Source of the DNA: Bacteroidota bacterium
GTDB taxonomy: Bacteria > Bacteroidota > Ignavibacteria > Ignavibacteriales > Ignavibacteriaceae
Assembly (NCBI GenBank): GCA_022708025.1
Contig: JAKIZM010000024.1
Coordinates: 1-46,370 of the forward strand
DNA length: 46,370 nt
Direction of reading: 5' to 3'
The translations under genes and the position numbers were made by a program. Shown here piece after piece: positions 8,527-17,951 of the stretch (the first letter of the stretch is position 1; every line of letters begins with the position of its first letter). The notes under the pieces were generated by a model. The model searched no databases, was not told the DNA's origin, and saw nothing but the letters and a program-made list of their open reading frames with translations.

Positions 8527-8986
8527 TTTTAAAATTCCTGAGTTTAATTGTGTAGTTAAAATAATATAACATCCAGAGACCTGTCCCTGCAATTCTTAGC
8601 AATTCTTCTATCAAATCCGATACCGAGAAAGATATTATCTTTCCGTCTGTTAATAAATCAAGAATTACAGCAAGTGCAATGAAACTAATTGAGAAAAGTA
8701 ACAAAATGAAGTTAGTTTTTAATAATTCTGATTTAAATTTATATAAGTGAAAAATGAACGGGATCGATACAATAAAGTAAGTTAAAGTGTTTGGTATTCT
8801 ATAATCTAAACGTAAATAGTGATGTAGTTTAATTACAATTATAAACAGTAAGACCAATGTAATTACGAGTGATGAAGCAAGAAACTTAACTTTTTCCGCT
8901 GGTATTCTTTTCTTAAATAAAAGAGAGTAAAGTATCAACAATGTTGTAATGACAAGTAAAATTGTTTTAATCGATTCTAACAGCAT
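8510..8986 (-). CDS. Membrane protein of unknown function, coupled to the ligase
   Basis: About 158 residues with five likely membrane helices: an N-terminal pair separated by a basic loop (KKRIPAEKVK), a third around 'YFIVSIPFIFHLY', a fourth 'FILLLFSISFIALAVIL', and a last 'LLRIAGTGLWMLYYFNY' before a basic tail. No family motif recognised. The ATG at 8984-8986 is used; a TTG at 9008-9010 would add eight residues (GGKNNFIM) and neither start has an ideal ribosome site. Its end overlaps the start of the ligase gene by 17 bases, so the two proteins probably act together, for instance in modifying a membrane lipid or surface acyl group (inference only). Confidence 0.6.
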   Translation of the reverse strand: MLLESIKTILLVITTLLILYSLLFKKRIPAEKVKFLASSLVITLVLLFIIVIKLHHYLRLDYRIPNTLTYFIVSIPFIFHLYKFKSELLKTNFILLLFSISFIALAVILDLLTDGKIISFSVSDLIEELLRIAGTGLWMLYYFNYTIKLRNFKNVSIK

Positions 8987-9101
8987 TATAAAATTATTTT
9001 TACCACCCAAAGATTCAATAAAAAAAGCTTATACCAAAATTGCAGATATTTGAAGAACTGTTTAATCTTTTAATAAATTTTTCCGGATTATTTATTTATG
9101 C

Positions 9102-9344
9102 TTAAACTTTATTATGAAATAGAATTTCTCCTTTTACTTTGTCTATACACATAAATATCAGATCGGCATTGGAACAACTTAAATTGTAAAGCGGAATATT
9201 TGAATAGCTAATATACCAGCAGTTTGCAGGTAGTTTTTCAAATCTTTTATCATTCGATAATTTGTCTGAGATTCTTATTCCTTTAAGTTCAATATCCGGA
9301 ACAATATTCTTTGCAATATTAAAAGCAGTATCCTGACTTATCAA
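9102..9344 (-). CDS. Small PepSY-like protein
   Basis: 80 residues beginning at a TTG (9342-9344). The pattern 'ISQDTAFNIAKNIV', then 'CWYISYSNIP', then 'ADLIFMCIDKVKGEILFHNK' has the helix-strand-strand layout of small PepSY-like modules, in which a helix 'sqdeAl.iA.k' precedes a 'w.v.y' strand and a 'v.vD..tGeil' strand. It has no signal peptide. It lies 25 bases downstream of the molybdopterin subunit gene and is probably on the same transcript. No strong ribosome site is seen. Family assignment is tentative. Confidence 0.5.
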   Translation of the reverse strand: MISQDTAFNIAKNIVPDIELKGIRISDKLSNDKRFEKLPANCWYISYSNIPLYNLSCSNADLIFMCIDKVKGEILFHNKV

Positions 9345-9369
9345 AAAAAATTATCTGTTTAATTGATGA

Positions 9370-11490
9370 TCAAATTAACTTTACAGGCAATCGCCTTATT
9401 CTTTTTCCAGTAGCAGCAAAAATTGCATTTGTCAATGCAGGCGCACAAGCACCAATTCCAACTTCGCCAACACCACCAACCTTATAAGTATTTTTAATAT
9501 AATATGTCTCGATAACCGGAGTTTCATCATAAGCTAACATTGGATAATCATCAAAATTACTTTCTTTAACTCCGCCTTTCTGAATCGTTATCTCACTCTT
9601 TAAAGCTGCTGAAAGTGCAAACACTATTGCTCCTTCTAACTGAGCTTCAACTGTATCAGGATTAACAACAATACCGCAATCAATAACTGCCACATATCGA
9701 TCTATCTTCAGCTTATTATTATTTACGGTTACTTCTGCAATTTGTGCGCAGTAACTTTCATAACCGGAAAAGATCGCAATTCCCATTCCTTTTCCTGCCG
9801 GCAGTTTTTTCCCAACCTGCCAGCCAGCTTTTTCAACAGCAACATTCATAACATTAGCTAATCTTGAATCAGAAGGCAGCATTTCCTTTCTGAATATAAA
9901 AGGATCTTTATTCGCTGCATAAGCCATTTCATCTATAAAAGATTCAACAGCAAAAGGATTCTGAGAATTATAAACAGCACGCCACCAGGAAATCGGAACA
10001 TGTGTTGGAATCAAAGTGCCGGTAATTTTAAGATTAGGAATCTGATATTGCAAATCAATTGTGCCATCAGCAATATCAGATTCTTCCGCTTTAAGGTTTT
10101 TATTAAAACGCATTTGTGATATTGATGGAGCAATTACATGATGATAAAACTTTGCCGGCTTTCCATCCTTTGTAACTGAGCCTTTCAAAACACTCATACT
10201 TGGCGGACGGAAAAATCCGAATTTCATATCTTCTTCGCGGGTCCAGGTAAGTTTTATAGTCTTGCCGCAGGCTTTTGATATTTCTGCTGCTTCAACTACA
10301 TAATCATTAACAAGTCTCCTTCCAAAGCCGCCACCCATTAAAGTTATATGAACTGTTACATCATTTTTAGAAATACCTAAGACTCTCGCTGTTTCGTTTT
10401 GTGCATCTTGTGCATTTTGTGTCGGAGCCCAAATCTCAGCTTTTCCATTTTGATATTTTGCAACACAGTTCATTGGTTCCATTGGTGCGTGAGTGATAAA
10501 AGGAACTTCATAAACAGCATCAAGTTTTATTTCATCTTTAATATTAGTATTAATATTACCACGGTTTTCTAATTCAGCACCTTCATCTTTAACATGCTTT
10601 AACATTTCATTTCTGATATCTTCAGTTGTTACATTAGCATAAGGTCCAAGATCCCATTCAATTATCAAACTATCTCTGCCTTTGAAAGCCCGCCAGGTTG
10701 AATCAGCAATTACTGCTACTCCGTTCGATATCTCTACTACATCAACAACTCCGGGCATTGATTTAGCTTTAGCTGCATCAAAGCTTTTTACTTTTCCACC
10801 AAATGTTGGACATCGGCTTAAAGCTGCATAGAACATTCCGGGAACAACAACATCAATTCCAAAAATTGCTTTACCAAAAATTTTATCAGGCGTATCAACA
10901 CGATGAACTCTTTTACCGATAAGTTTAAAATCTTTTGGATCTTTCAATTTTACATCAGTCGGAACGGGCAGTTTTGCAGCATCTTCAACTAATTCACCAT
11001 AAGAATATTTTTTACCATTGGATTTATTTATGATAAAACCATTTTCAGCATAACAATTTGAAGTGCCTGTGTTCCATTTTTTTGCAGCAGCCAGTATCAG
11101 CATTTCCCGTGCAGTTGCACCTGCAACACGCAGCGGTTCCCAGTTTCTTCTTACACTTGTACTTCCACCAGTTGATTGATTTCCATACTTTTTATCTGCA
11201 TCAGATTGTTCAATAATTATTTTCTCCCAATCAACTTCAAGCTCTTCTGCAACAAGCATTGGTAAAGCAGTTTTAACTCCCTGCCCCATTTCGGATCTAT
11301 GAAAAATAATAGTAACAATTCCATTTGAATCAATTTTCAAAAAAACACTTGGTGAAAATATTTTCGGATCATCACCAACATTTGCCAAAACATTATTAAA
11401 CGGAATAAAAGAAGCTAGTATTAAACCGCTGCCGCTTATTCCAACTACTTTAATAAATTCTCTACGAGTTTGTTTAACAGAATTACTCAT
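9370..11490 (-). CDS. Xanthine dehydrogenase-family molybdopterin-binding subunit, Tat-exported (IorB-like)
   Basis: 706 residues, the large subunit of a molybdenum hydroxylase. The N-terminus has a twin-arginine signal (RREFIK at 9-14 followed by a hydrophobic stretch), so the folded enzyme is sent to the periplasm. Cofactor-contact motifs are present: MGQGVKTALPMLVAEEL near residue 67, MGGGFGRR mid-protein, and the C-terminal GGVGEVGIGA, where Glu676 matches the catalytic glutamate of the family. The architecture resembles isoquinoline 1-oxidoreductase beta and aldehyde oxidases of the two-subunit type. The gene begins in a TAATG overlap with the 2Fe-2S subunit gene, so translation is coupled. 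No FAD subunit or XdhC-type maturation gene is nearby, which suggests electrons go to a periplasmic cytochrome. Substrate not deducible. Confidence 0.88.
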   Translation of the reverse strand: MSNSVKQTRREFIKVVGISGSGLILASFIPFNNVLANVGDDPKIFSPSVFLKIDSNGIVTIIFHRSEMGQGVKTALPMLVAEELEVDWEKIIIEQSDADKKYGNQSTGGSTSVRRNWEPLRVAGATAREMLILAAAKKWNTGTSNCYAENGFIINKSNGKKYSYGELVEDAAKLPVPTDVKLKDPKDFKLIGKRVHRVDTPDKIFGKAIFGIDVVVPGMFYAALSRCPTFGGKVKSFDAAKAKSMPGVVDVVEISNGVAVIADSTWRAFKGRDSLIIEWDLGPYANVTTEDIRNEMLKHVKDEGAELENRGNINTNIKDEIKLDAVYEVPFITHAPMEPMNCVAKYQNGKAEIWAPTQNAQDAQNETARVLGISKNDVTVHITLMGGGFGRRLVNDYVVEAAEISKACGKTIKLTWTREEDMKFGFFRPPSMSVLKGSVTKDGKPAKFYHHVIAPSISQMRFNKNLKAEESDIADGTIDLQYQIPNLKITGTLIPTHVPISWWRAVYNSQNPFAVESFIDEMAYAANKDPFIFRKEMLPSDSRLANVMNVAVEKAGWQVGKKLPAGKGMGIAIFSGYESYCAQIAEVTVNNNKLKIDRYVAVIDCGIVVNPDTVEAQLEGAIVFALSAALKSEITIQKGGVKESNFDDYPMLAYDETPVIETYYIKNTYKVGGVGEVGIGACAPALTNAIFAATGKRIRRLPVKLI

Positions 11491-11951
11491 TACTGCTTCT
11501 CCTCTACAATTTTATCGATTGCTTTTCTAATCCGATGATAAGTTCCGCATCTGCATAAAACTGTTGACATTGTATTATCGATTTCCTTGCGAGAAGGTCT
11601 GGAATCTGAATCAAGCATAGCAGCAAGAGTCATAATTTGACCGGGCTGACAATAACCGCATTGTGAAACTTCAAGTTCTATCCAGGTTTTAAAAATTGGA
11701 TGGTCAGGATTTTCAGCCAATCCTTCAATGGTTGTAATTTTTTTATCCACTGCTTCTTCAACAGAAACGATGCATGATCTTTCTGCTTTACCATCAATAT
11801 GAATTGTGCAGGAACCACAAAGCCCTTCTCCGCAGCTATATTTTGTTCCAGTAAGATTAAGATTATCCCTTAAAACCCAGAGCAAAGGTGTTCCGGCTTC
11901 AACGGTTACATTATAATTCTTGTTGTTCACATTTAATTTGTATTTAGGCAT
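11490..11951 (-). CDS. 2Fe-2S subunit of molybdenum hydroxylase (IorA/CoxS-like)
   Basis: 153 residues, typical length for the small subunit of two- or three-subunit molybdenum hydroxylases. The first cluster is bound by the plant-ferredoxin-type motif YSCGEGLCGSCTIH plus a later Cys (ERSC). The second is bound by QCGYCQPGQI and the C-terminal LCRCGTYHRI, as in xanthine dehydrogenase small subunits. The protein moves electrons from the molybdenum site of its partner. It lacks its own signal peptide and is presumably carried to the periplasm bound to the Tat-tagged large subunit encoded next. First gene of the leftward cluster. Confidence 0.92.
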   Translation of the reverse strand: MPKYKLNVNNKNYNVTVEAGTPLLWVLRDNLNLTGTKYSCGEGLCGSCTIHIDGKAERSCIVSVEEAVDKKITTIEGLAENPDHPIFKTWIELEVSQCGYCQPGQIMTLAAMLDSDSRPSRKEIDNTMSTVLCRCGTYHRIRKAIDKIVEEKQ

Positions 11952-12282
11952 AGCACTTTTTGAATATTTGTTTTTATTGCAGTTAAGTTAAGATTATCTT
12001 ATTCCAAGTTCAACAATTTTACATCTTAAATTCTTTTCGGAAAAATGAATAAGTTGTTTTCTATTATTTATGAAACGGTAAATCAATATTTCAGCAATTA
12101 ATATGAAAATAATTTCATCCAATACTTCCTTTTTTACTAATAATAACAAGCCTTTAGGTGGATTTATTGAGTAAAATTACTTATGTTACCAATAACTAAT
12201 TTGTATTAATTAGAAATCAAAACAGACCTTTAATGTGCCTTCATAATTCACATAATTTCACAAACTATTCTATGAGGATAAT
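11952..12282. other. Divergent intergenic region, no gene seen
   Basis: 331 AT-rich bases separating the leftward molybdenum hydroxylase genes from the rightward beta-helix gene. It must hold promoters for both directions, but I could not pick a convincing -33/-7 pair. GAGG about six bases before the rightward ATG is a good ribosome site. Confidence 0.4.
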
Positions 12283-15200
12283 ATGCGAAAAATCATTTTC
12301 ACTTTTTTAGCTGTAGTTTTTGCGACGAGTCTCAGCTACTCTCAGGTTACTACTTTGTGGGAGAAATCTGCAACTGCAGGAACCAAACCCGCCTGGGAAA
12401 CCGGTAATACAACAAGAGGTATCGCTTATGGACAAGTCGGCTCAAATCACAGGCTATTTGTCGTTAACAGACACACATCAGTCGGTGGTAAGCAAATCTT
12501 TATTTTTAATGCTGCTACCGGAGATTCAGTCGGTAGATTGGATACAACGGGAATATCAGGAGGAACTCTTGTTGTAAATGATGTTGAAGTTTCAACCGAT
12601 GGAAAAATATTTGTATGTAATTTAGCTGGTGGCGGATTTTTCAAGGTTTACAGATATGATAATGAAACATCAGCTCCGGTTACTGTAATCAATTTTGATG
12701 CAACCGGTCAAAGATTAGGCGATAAAATAACCGTTACCGGATCTACTGCAGATAATTCGATAATTATATGGGCAGCAGATGCAACTGCAAATTCAGGTTT
12801 GATTCATAAATTTACAACAACTGATAATGGAGCAACCTTTACCTCACAAACAGTTGATATGGGTAGCCCTGCAACTGCTTCGAGTGCTGCTGTCGGACCG
12901 TTAAGCGATGGTTCATTTTATTGGAACTCTCATGGAACTTTTGCATCGAAACATTCTGATACTGGAACTTTAATTGGCTCTATTCCAAGCGGTGTACTTG
13001 GAACCGGCGGAAGTGCAATAAGATATTTTGGAAATATTGCCGGTGATGAAATCATAGTTGCAAACGCTTTAGGAACTGGATTTGAAAATGCAAAAATTAT
13101 CAAAGTTCCCGGCGGTGTACCAGGCTCTGCAGTTTTATATGCACAAACAACTACTTTAGGAACAAATTCTGCTGTTGGTACCGGCGATGTTGCAATTCAA
13201 AAAGTAAATAACTTTACAGTTAATGTTTATGTTTTAAGTACTAATAATGGATTTGGTGCATATCGTGTAAGAATTGTCCCGGTATTAGCCGGTGATTATT
13301 ATATCGGTGCACCAGGTACTGGCCCTGGCGGAAGCAATCCTCAGTTTGCTACTTTAAGACAAGCATTTGATGTACTTAATGAAGCAACATTTACAGGCGA
13401 TTGTAATTTTTATATCACAAGCGATATAACTGAAACTTATACTCCCGCTGTTGGATTAGGTTTAGCAATGAATCCGGATCCATATACAGTTACATTTAAA
13501 CCTTATACAGGAACTCAGCCTGTTATAACTCTTAACTATCCAACAGATATGAATGCCGGGCCTTCAGGCGCAATAGTAATTGGAATTCCAAGCAAAGGAA
13601 ATATTGCCTGGGATAGCTTAAGAACAACTAAAAATATTGTTATTGATGGCTCAAACACAGTTGGCGGAACAACCAGAGATTTAACAATTCAATCAGCTAC
13701 TAATGCACATAGAAATGCTATACCTTTGGTTATAATGGGTGATGTTTCTAATTTAACAGTAAAGAATACGAATGTTTATTATAAAGCTCAGACTGTAAGT
13801 ACTTCAGGTAATTTATTTATTGGCGCAGTTATGATAAGATCCAGAAATTATCTAGGCTTCGATTGGTCACCACACAATTTATTATTTGAGAATAATCATC
13901 TAAGTGGAAACTTTGATGGTGTTGCTCAAAGCTCACAGGGTTATGGCTGCTACCAAACTGGAACGCCAAATGTTATTAATTATCCGTACAACATTACTTT
14001 GAAAGATAATCTGATTGAAGGAAAAAGAAGAGGAATTTCTCTTTACAAAGCCGGAAGCCACAATATTATCGGGAATGAAGTTATTCTGAATCAGACTATT
14101 GCTGCTGATATTTCCAGTGAAGCTATCTATGCAGTGGATGTTGATACAAATTCTGTTGTAAATATAATCGGAAATAAAATTTCAAAAGTATCATCAATAA
14201 CTAACGGAGCAACTGTTGGTAACACTGCTATTAGTATTGAAAGTATGGGCACTTATAATGTAGTCAATAATATGATTTATGGTTTCGCATTAACTGCATC
14301 AAATCCATCCGCTTATGTCAGAGCAATAAAAAATTCTTCAGCTTCTGCAACACTAAATCTGGTTTTTAATTCCATTTATATGGATAATCTTAATAGCGGA
14401 ACAGGAACTGTTGATTATCGGGGAATTTATGTTTCTAATGGAGTAAATAATGTTGCAAACAATATTGTGGTAAGTGCTGAGCCAGATTTTGCATCTTATT
14501 GTATTTATTGCAGTCTTACTGTGGGTACATTAAACTCAGACTATAATGATTTCTACCCTGTTGATGCTACAAATGGAAATGTCGGATATTTCAATAATGC
14601 TGCAACACATTCATTATCCGATTGGCAGACTGCTTCAGGACAGGATGGAAACAGTCTCAGTGCTGATCCATTGTTTGTATCAACAACAGATCTTCATCTT
14701 TTAAATACCGGCTCTCCAGTGATGGGTAAAGGAATGGCAATACCTCAAGTTACATATGATTTTGACGGTGAAACAAGAGACAGCATCCCTGAAATCGGAT
14801 GCGATGAATTCCCGGGTATCATTCCTGTTGAGTTGGCTTCATTCAGAGCAGCACTTGATAAAAACAGTGTTGTCCTTTTCTGGACTACTGCATCTGAATT
14901 GAATAGCAGCTATTTTGAAATTGAAAAAATTTCTGATGGATCTGAATGGAATTCAATTGGCAGAGTAGATGCAGCAGGAAACTCAACAAATAGAATTGAT
15001 TACAGATTTGTTGATGAAAACGTAAATGGTCAGCTGTTAAAATACAGACTAAAACTTGTTGATCTTGATGGAACATTCACTTATTCACAAGTAGTTGAAG
15101 TAAACGGTTCAATGCCTAATTCATTTAGTTTAAGTCAGAATTATCCGAACCCGTTTAACCCGACTACCAAGATCAACTATACAATTCCGTTTGATTCCAA

Positions 15201-15381
15201 GGTAACAATTTCTGTTTACTCAATTACAGGTGAATTGGTAACCGAATTAGTAAATGATTTTGTTTCTGCAGGAACATATAGTGTTGATTTTGATGGAAGT
15301 AATCTTGCCAGCGGTATGTATATCTATAAGATGACTGCCGGTGACTTTACTCAGACAAACAAAATGATGTTAATGAAGTAA
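12283..15381 (+). CDS. Secreted DUF4623-like/right-handed beta-helix protein with T9SS sorting domain
   Basis: 1032 residues. The signal peptide ends near residue 20 (LSYSQ). Residues about 22-335 have a repetitive strand pattern (RGIAYGQ, HRLFVVNR, IFIFNAATGD, 'VNDVEVSTDGKIFVCN') that fits DUF4623, a propeller-like domain of secreted Bacteroidetes proteins. Residues about 340-840 begin YYIGAPGTGPGGSNPQFATL and continue with parallel-beta-helix rungs rich in 'N.I..N.I', as in pectate-lyase-like folds. A fibronectin-like linker starts at 847 (IPVELASFRA). The T9SS sorting domain is at about 947-1032 (NYPNPFNPTT). Likely an extracellular polysaccharide-binding or structural protein. GAGG precedes the ATG, and a strong terminator follows. 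Confidence 0.75.
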   Translation: MRKIIFTFLAVVFATSLSYSQVTTLWEKSATAGTKPAWETGNTTRGIAYGQVGSNHRLFVVNRHTSVGGKQIFIFNAATGDSVGRLDTTGISGGTLVVNDVEVSTDGKIFVCNLAGGGFFKVYRYDNETSAPVTVINFDATGQRLGDKITVTGSTADNSIIIWAADATANSGLIHKFTTTDNGATFTSQTVDMGSPATASSAAVGPLSDGSFYWNSHGTFASKHSDTGTLIGSIPSGVLGTGGSAIRYFGNIAGDEIIVANALGTGFENAKIIKVPGGVPGSAVLYAQTTTLGTNSAVGTGDVAIQKVNNFTVNVYVLSTNNGFGAYRVRIVPVLAGDYYIGAPGTGPGGSNPQFATLRQAFDVLNEATFTGDCNFYITSDITETYTPAVGLGLAMNPDPYTVTFKPYTGTQPVITLNYPTDMNAGPSGAIVIGIPSKGNIAWDSLRTTKNIVIDGSNTVGGTTRDLTIQSATNAHRNAIPLVIMGDVSNLTVKNTNVYYKAQTVSTSGNLFIGAVMIRSRNYLGFDWSPHNLLFENNHLSGNFDGVAQSSQGYGCYQTGTPNVINYPYNITLKDNLIEGKRRGISLYKAGSHNIIGNEVILNQTIAADISSEAIYAVDVDTNSVVNIIGNKISKVSSITNGATVGNTAISIESMGTYNVVNNMIYGFALTASNPSAYVRAIKNSSASATLNLVFNSIYMDNLNSGTGTVDYRGIYVSNGVNNVANNIVVSAEPDFASYCIYCSLTVGTLNSDYNDFYPVDATNGNVGYFNNAATHSLSDWQTASGQDGNSLSADPLFVSTTDLHLLNTGSPVMGKGMAIPQVTYDFDGETRDSIPEIGCDEFPGIIPVELASFRAALDKNSVVLFWTTASELNSSYFEIEKISDGSEWNSIGRVDAAGNSTNRIDYRFVDENVNGQLLKYRLKLVDLDGTFTYSQVVEVNGSMPNSFSLSQNYPNPFNPTTKINYTIPFDSKVTISVYSITGELVTELVNDFVSAGTYSVDFDGSNLASGMYIYKMTAGDFTQTNKMMLMK

Positions 15382-15421
15382 GATTCTGTAAGACAATTCT
15401 AAACAGAATTCAGTCATTTTT

Positions 15422-15453
15422 AAGGCACGGGTAACCGTGCCTTTTAATTTTAA
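15422..15453 (+). terminator. Intrinsic terminator after the beta-helix gene
   Basis: Perfect 9-base stem AAGGCACGG (15422-15430) and CCGTGCCTT (15435-15443) with a GTAA tetraloop, followed on the plus strand by TTAATTTTAAATT. It lies 41 bases after the stop of the rightward gene and also separates it from the convergent CotH gene. Confidence 0.88.
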
Positions 15454-15499
15454 ATTAATTATGGCTAGAAATTATGTGACGGAACTTCGATCAGAAACC

Positions 15500-17191
15500 T
15501 TATCTCATCAAAATTAATTTCTTAGTCTCTGAAAAAGAACCTGCTCTCAGTTGATAGAAATATACTCCACTTGTTAACTCAGTTGCATCAAATTCAATCT
15601 GATATCTACCTGCTTCTTTAAATTCATCTACTAATGTTGCAACCTCATTACCGATTACGTCATATATTTTCAGAGTTTGCCAACTGCTTACTGGTGACTG
15701 CCAACTAATTGTTGTTGTAGGATTAAAAGGATTCGGATAGTTTTGCTCAAGAACATACTTTTCAGGCAATAAATCATTTTCCTGATTGACAAAAGTTGGT
15801 TCACCGATCATATTATTCTCCATCCAATTCAATCGTGCTGAAATCCAGTTTTTGAGATAGTTGATTTCGTCAGTATAAGTTTGACCAACATAATAATTAG
15901 GCCAAATATGAACACCAAGAACAGGCCATTTAATAAAGTTTCTTGTTTTAGCTTCATCTAAAAGAACAACAAGTGAATCAATCAAATTGTGAACTACCTG
16001 TGTATTAAAAACATTTACTTTTGTTTGCTGCCAGCGTGCATAAACTTTATTTTGAAAATCCTGATCCTGAAAGAGCTTTTTCCACCAGAATGGTATAAAG
16101 AACGTTTCATTCCATGCCATATTCTGATGGTCAGATAAATATTCCAGTTCCCAATTATTAGTTGTCCATCCATTATAATAATCAGCGTTACCAAAAGCTA
16201 AATTGAAATCCCAAACAGGACCAGCAAATATTTTCGGATTTCTGCTATCCCTGTCTTTATATAAATAAGTGCTTAGTCTGTAAGCATCAACATTTTTTGC
16301 AAATTCATTTGTAAGAATAAAATCCACAAAAGAATTCACATCCAGATATTTAGGATAACCAGTTGCAGTATCAGAAATATTTACGCCATTATTCATCATC
16401 GTTTCATACTGGTAAATCTTATTTTGTATATAAGCTTTTTGCTGCTGTACAATATTCTTTGGTTTCGGATAATGATACTGATAGAAAATCCTGCTTGTTG
16501 ATCCTGAATACGGACGATAATTTGAATACCATCCATCATTATCTTCTCCATACGTTTTATCTATTTTTATTATATAACCGCCCGTTACAGCATCTCCGCT
16601 TATATCACCAGATTCCATCTTTTTAATATTAACTCTGTTAGCATCCCGTTTTACTTTTTCTAATAAAACATATACTCCTCTATAATCTCCGTTCAATACT
16701 AATTCACAATACATTGATCTGCTTGCATATCTGCCGAGCATACTTGAAATCTTATAAGCTAAAACATCTCTCATTAAACTTTTATCATTATATGGTGCAA
16801 ACAATATCCAGTCGCTTTCTTTCGGGAAACCAAGCAATGAAACTGAGGAATCCTCTCCGCTGATATCTCTTGTTTCAACAGCATATTGTTTTTTCGGAAA
16901 CATTTGTGAAGTTGATCCTCTTATTTCAATTCCGATTTTTCCATTATAATTATTAAAGGGATCTGTAAGATTGTTTCTTACACCGGGTCCATTATAAATT
17001 ATACCCATATCTGCTGTAATCTTTTCTTCATTCGGAATCACTTGTCCGTGTGTATCAATTACTACGATTGGTAAATTTGATGATGTAAACTCGACCAGAT
17101 TCTCAACTGCACAGTTTAAGTCCTTTCTCTCAGTTATTTGTGAAAAGACAATCAGAGAAAGCGATATAAATATTGCAATAGTTTTTTTCAT
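15500..17191 (-). CDS. Secreted CotH-type kinase-fold protein with T9SS sorting domain
   Basis: 563 residues with a signal peptide (1 to about 18). Residues about 85-400 match the CotH family, spore-coat-type atypical protein kinases that phosphorylate secreted proteins. Visible family blocks are IEIRGSTSQMFPKKQYAVET (88-107), the nearby GFPKESDWILFAPYNDKSLM, YRGVYVLLEKVKR, YIIKIDK and WDFNLAFGNADY (327-338), whose Asp and Asn correspond to the metal-binding DFN region. The C-terminal 85 residues form a T9SS sorting domain (NYPNPFNPTT). CotH proteins occur widely in T9SS organisms, where the targets are mostly unknown. AGGG precedes the ATG. The gene converges with the beta-helix gene; an acetyltransferase gene lies 55 bases upstream on the same strand and may share its transcript. 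Confidence 0.85.
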   Translation of the reverse strand: MKKTIAIFISLSLIVFSQITERKDLNCAVENLVEFTSSNLPIVVIDTHGQVIPNEEKITADMGIIYNGPGVRNNLTDPFNNYNGKIGIEIRGSTSQMFPKKQYAVETRDISGEDSSVSLLGFPKESDWILFAPYNDKSLMRDVLAYKISSMLGRYASRSMYCELVLNGDYRGVYVLLEKVKRDANRVNIKKMESGDISGDAVTGGYIIKIDKTYGEDNDGWYSNYRPYSGSTSRIFYQYHYPKPKNIVQQQKAYIQNKIYQYETMMNNGVNISDTATGYPKYLDVNSFVDFILTNEFAKNVDAYRLSTYLYKDRDSRNPKIFAGPVWDFNLAFGNADYYNGWTTNNWELEYLSDHQNMAWNETFFIPFWWKKLFQDQDFQNKVYARWQQTKVNVFNTQVVHNLIDSLVVLLDEAKTRNFIKWPVLGVHIWPNYYVGQTYTDEINYLKNWISARLNWMENNMIGEPTFVNQENDLLPEKYVLEQNYPNPFNPTTTISWQSPVSSWQTLKIYDVIGNEVATLVDEFKEAGRYQIEFDATELTSGVYFYQLRAGSFSETKKLILMR

Positions 17192-17246
17192 TAAAACCCT
17201 GGTAAAATTTTATATAAAAAGATTTGTATTAAGGAATTACAAAACA

Positions 17247-17951
17247 TCATTCTATTATCAAACTCATTCTTAAAATATCGTAGTAATTCCCTTCTACAAA
17301 ACACTCTTTTCTTAACACACCTTCTATTTCAAAACCTAATTCCCTATTAATAGTAATGTTTCTGATGCTGTTTTCAATTGTATGAATATAAACTTTTTTT
17401 AATCCCAGATTTCCAAAGCCATATTTAATCCACAACGAAGTTGCTTCTTTTGCATAACCTTTACCCCTATGTTCGGTTTCCCCGATAAGTTTTCTCATTT
17501 CTGCTTTATGATTTACTTCATCACAATCTAAAAAACCCATCATCCCGATCGGTGTATTATCCAGCAAGGTTATGATACCCAAAATATTTTTATCATTATT
17601 AACTAATTGGTCAATAGTTTTATCACTTGAATGGGAACTGGAAAGCAGGAACCATTTACCTATATCATCTTTCAACCATTTTTTGACTAACTCAAAATCA
17701 TTTTTAAATAATCTTATTTTGACGCGGTCTCCAACTAACGGCAGATTAACTTTTTTAATTTTAGTATAATCTTCAACTCTATTGCCTGAATTGTTGTCTT
17801 CCTTTTTCATTAATGATACATCCATTAAGGCATTCATTAATTTTAGATAATCTGATTGTTTAAGATTCAGTTTGGAGGTTTCTTCGATTAGTGAATTAAG
17901 AACTGCGTCTATCTTTAAATCGTTTAATATTTTAGTTTCAACGTCATTCAT
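17247..17951 (-). CDS. GNAT family N-acetyltransferase (RimJ/RimL type)
   Basis: 234 residues. Residues about 75-234 form a GNAT fold of the RimJ/RimL group. The start is LPLVGDRVKIRLF, the acetyl-CoA loop is ETEHRGKGYAKEA (matching the Q/RxxGxG/A motif as R-G-K-G-Y-A), and the end is 'NIT.NRELGFEIEGVLRKECFVEG'. Such enzymes acetylate amino groups of proteins or amino sugars. The first 70 residues are an extra, mostly helical, charged segment of unknown role. AGGAG lies at ideal spacing before the ATG. Substrate not deducible. Confidence 0.82.
   Translation of the reverse strand: MNDVETKILNDLKIDAVLNSLIEETSKLNLKQSDYLKLMNALMDVSLMKKEDNNSGNRVEDYTKIKKVNLPLVGDRVKIRLFKNDFELVKKWLKDDIGKWFLLSSSHSSDKTIDQLVNNDKNILGIITLLDNTPIGMMGFLDCDEVNHKAEMRKLIGETEHRGKGYAKEATSLWIKYGFGNLGLKKVYIHTIENSIRNITINRELGFEIEGVLRKECFVEGNYYDILRMSLIIE

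Noticed and set aside
8527..8592. Longer start for the adenylate-forming ligase (22 extra residues)
   Set aside because: It would overlap the upstream gene by 83 bases, while the ATG at 8524-8526 has AGGA at correct spacing and begins where the family's usual N-terminus begins.
9370..11951. Cytoplasmic xanthine dehydrogenase or CO dehydrogenase
   Set aside because: The large subunit has a Tat signal, no FAD subunit is present, and the CO dehydrogenase active-site Cys motif was not seen.
11952..12282. Possible riboswitch or small RNA in the divergent spacer
   Set aside because: No conserved stem or known riboswitch core could be recognised; the region is simply AT-rich.
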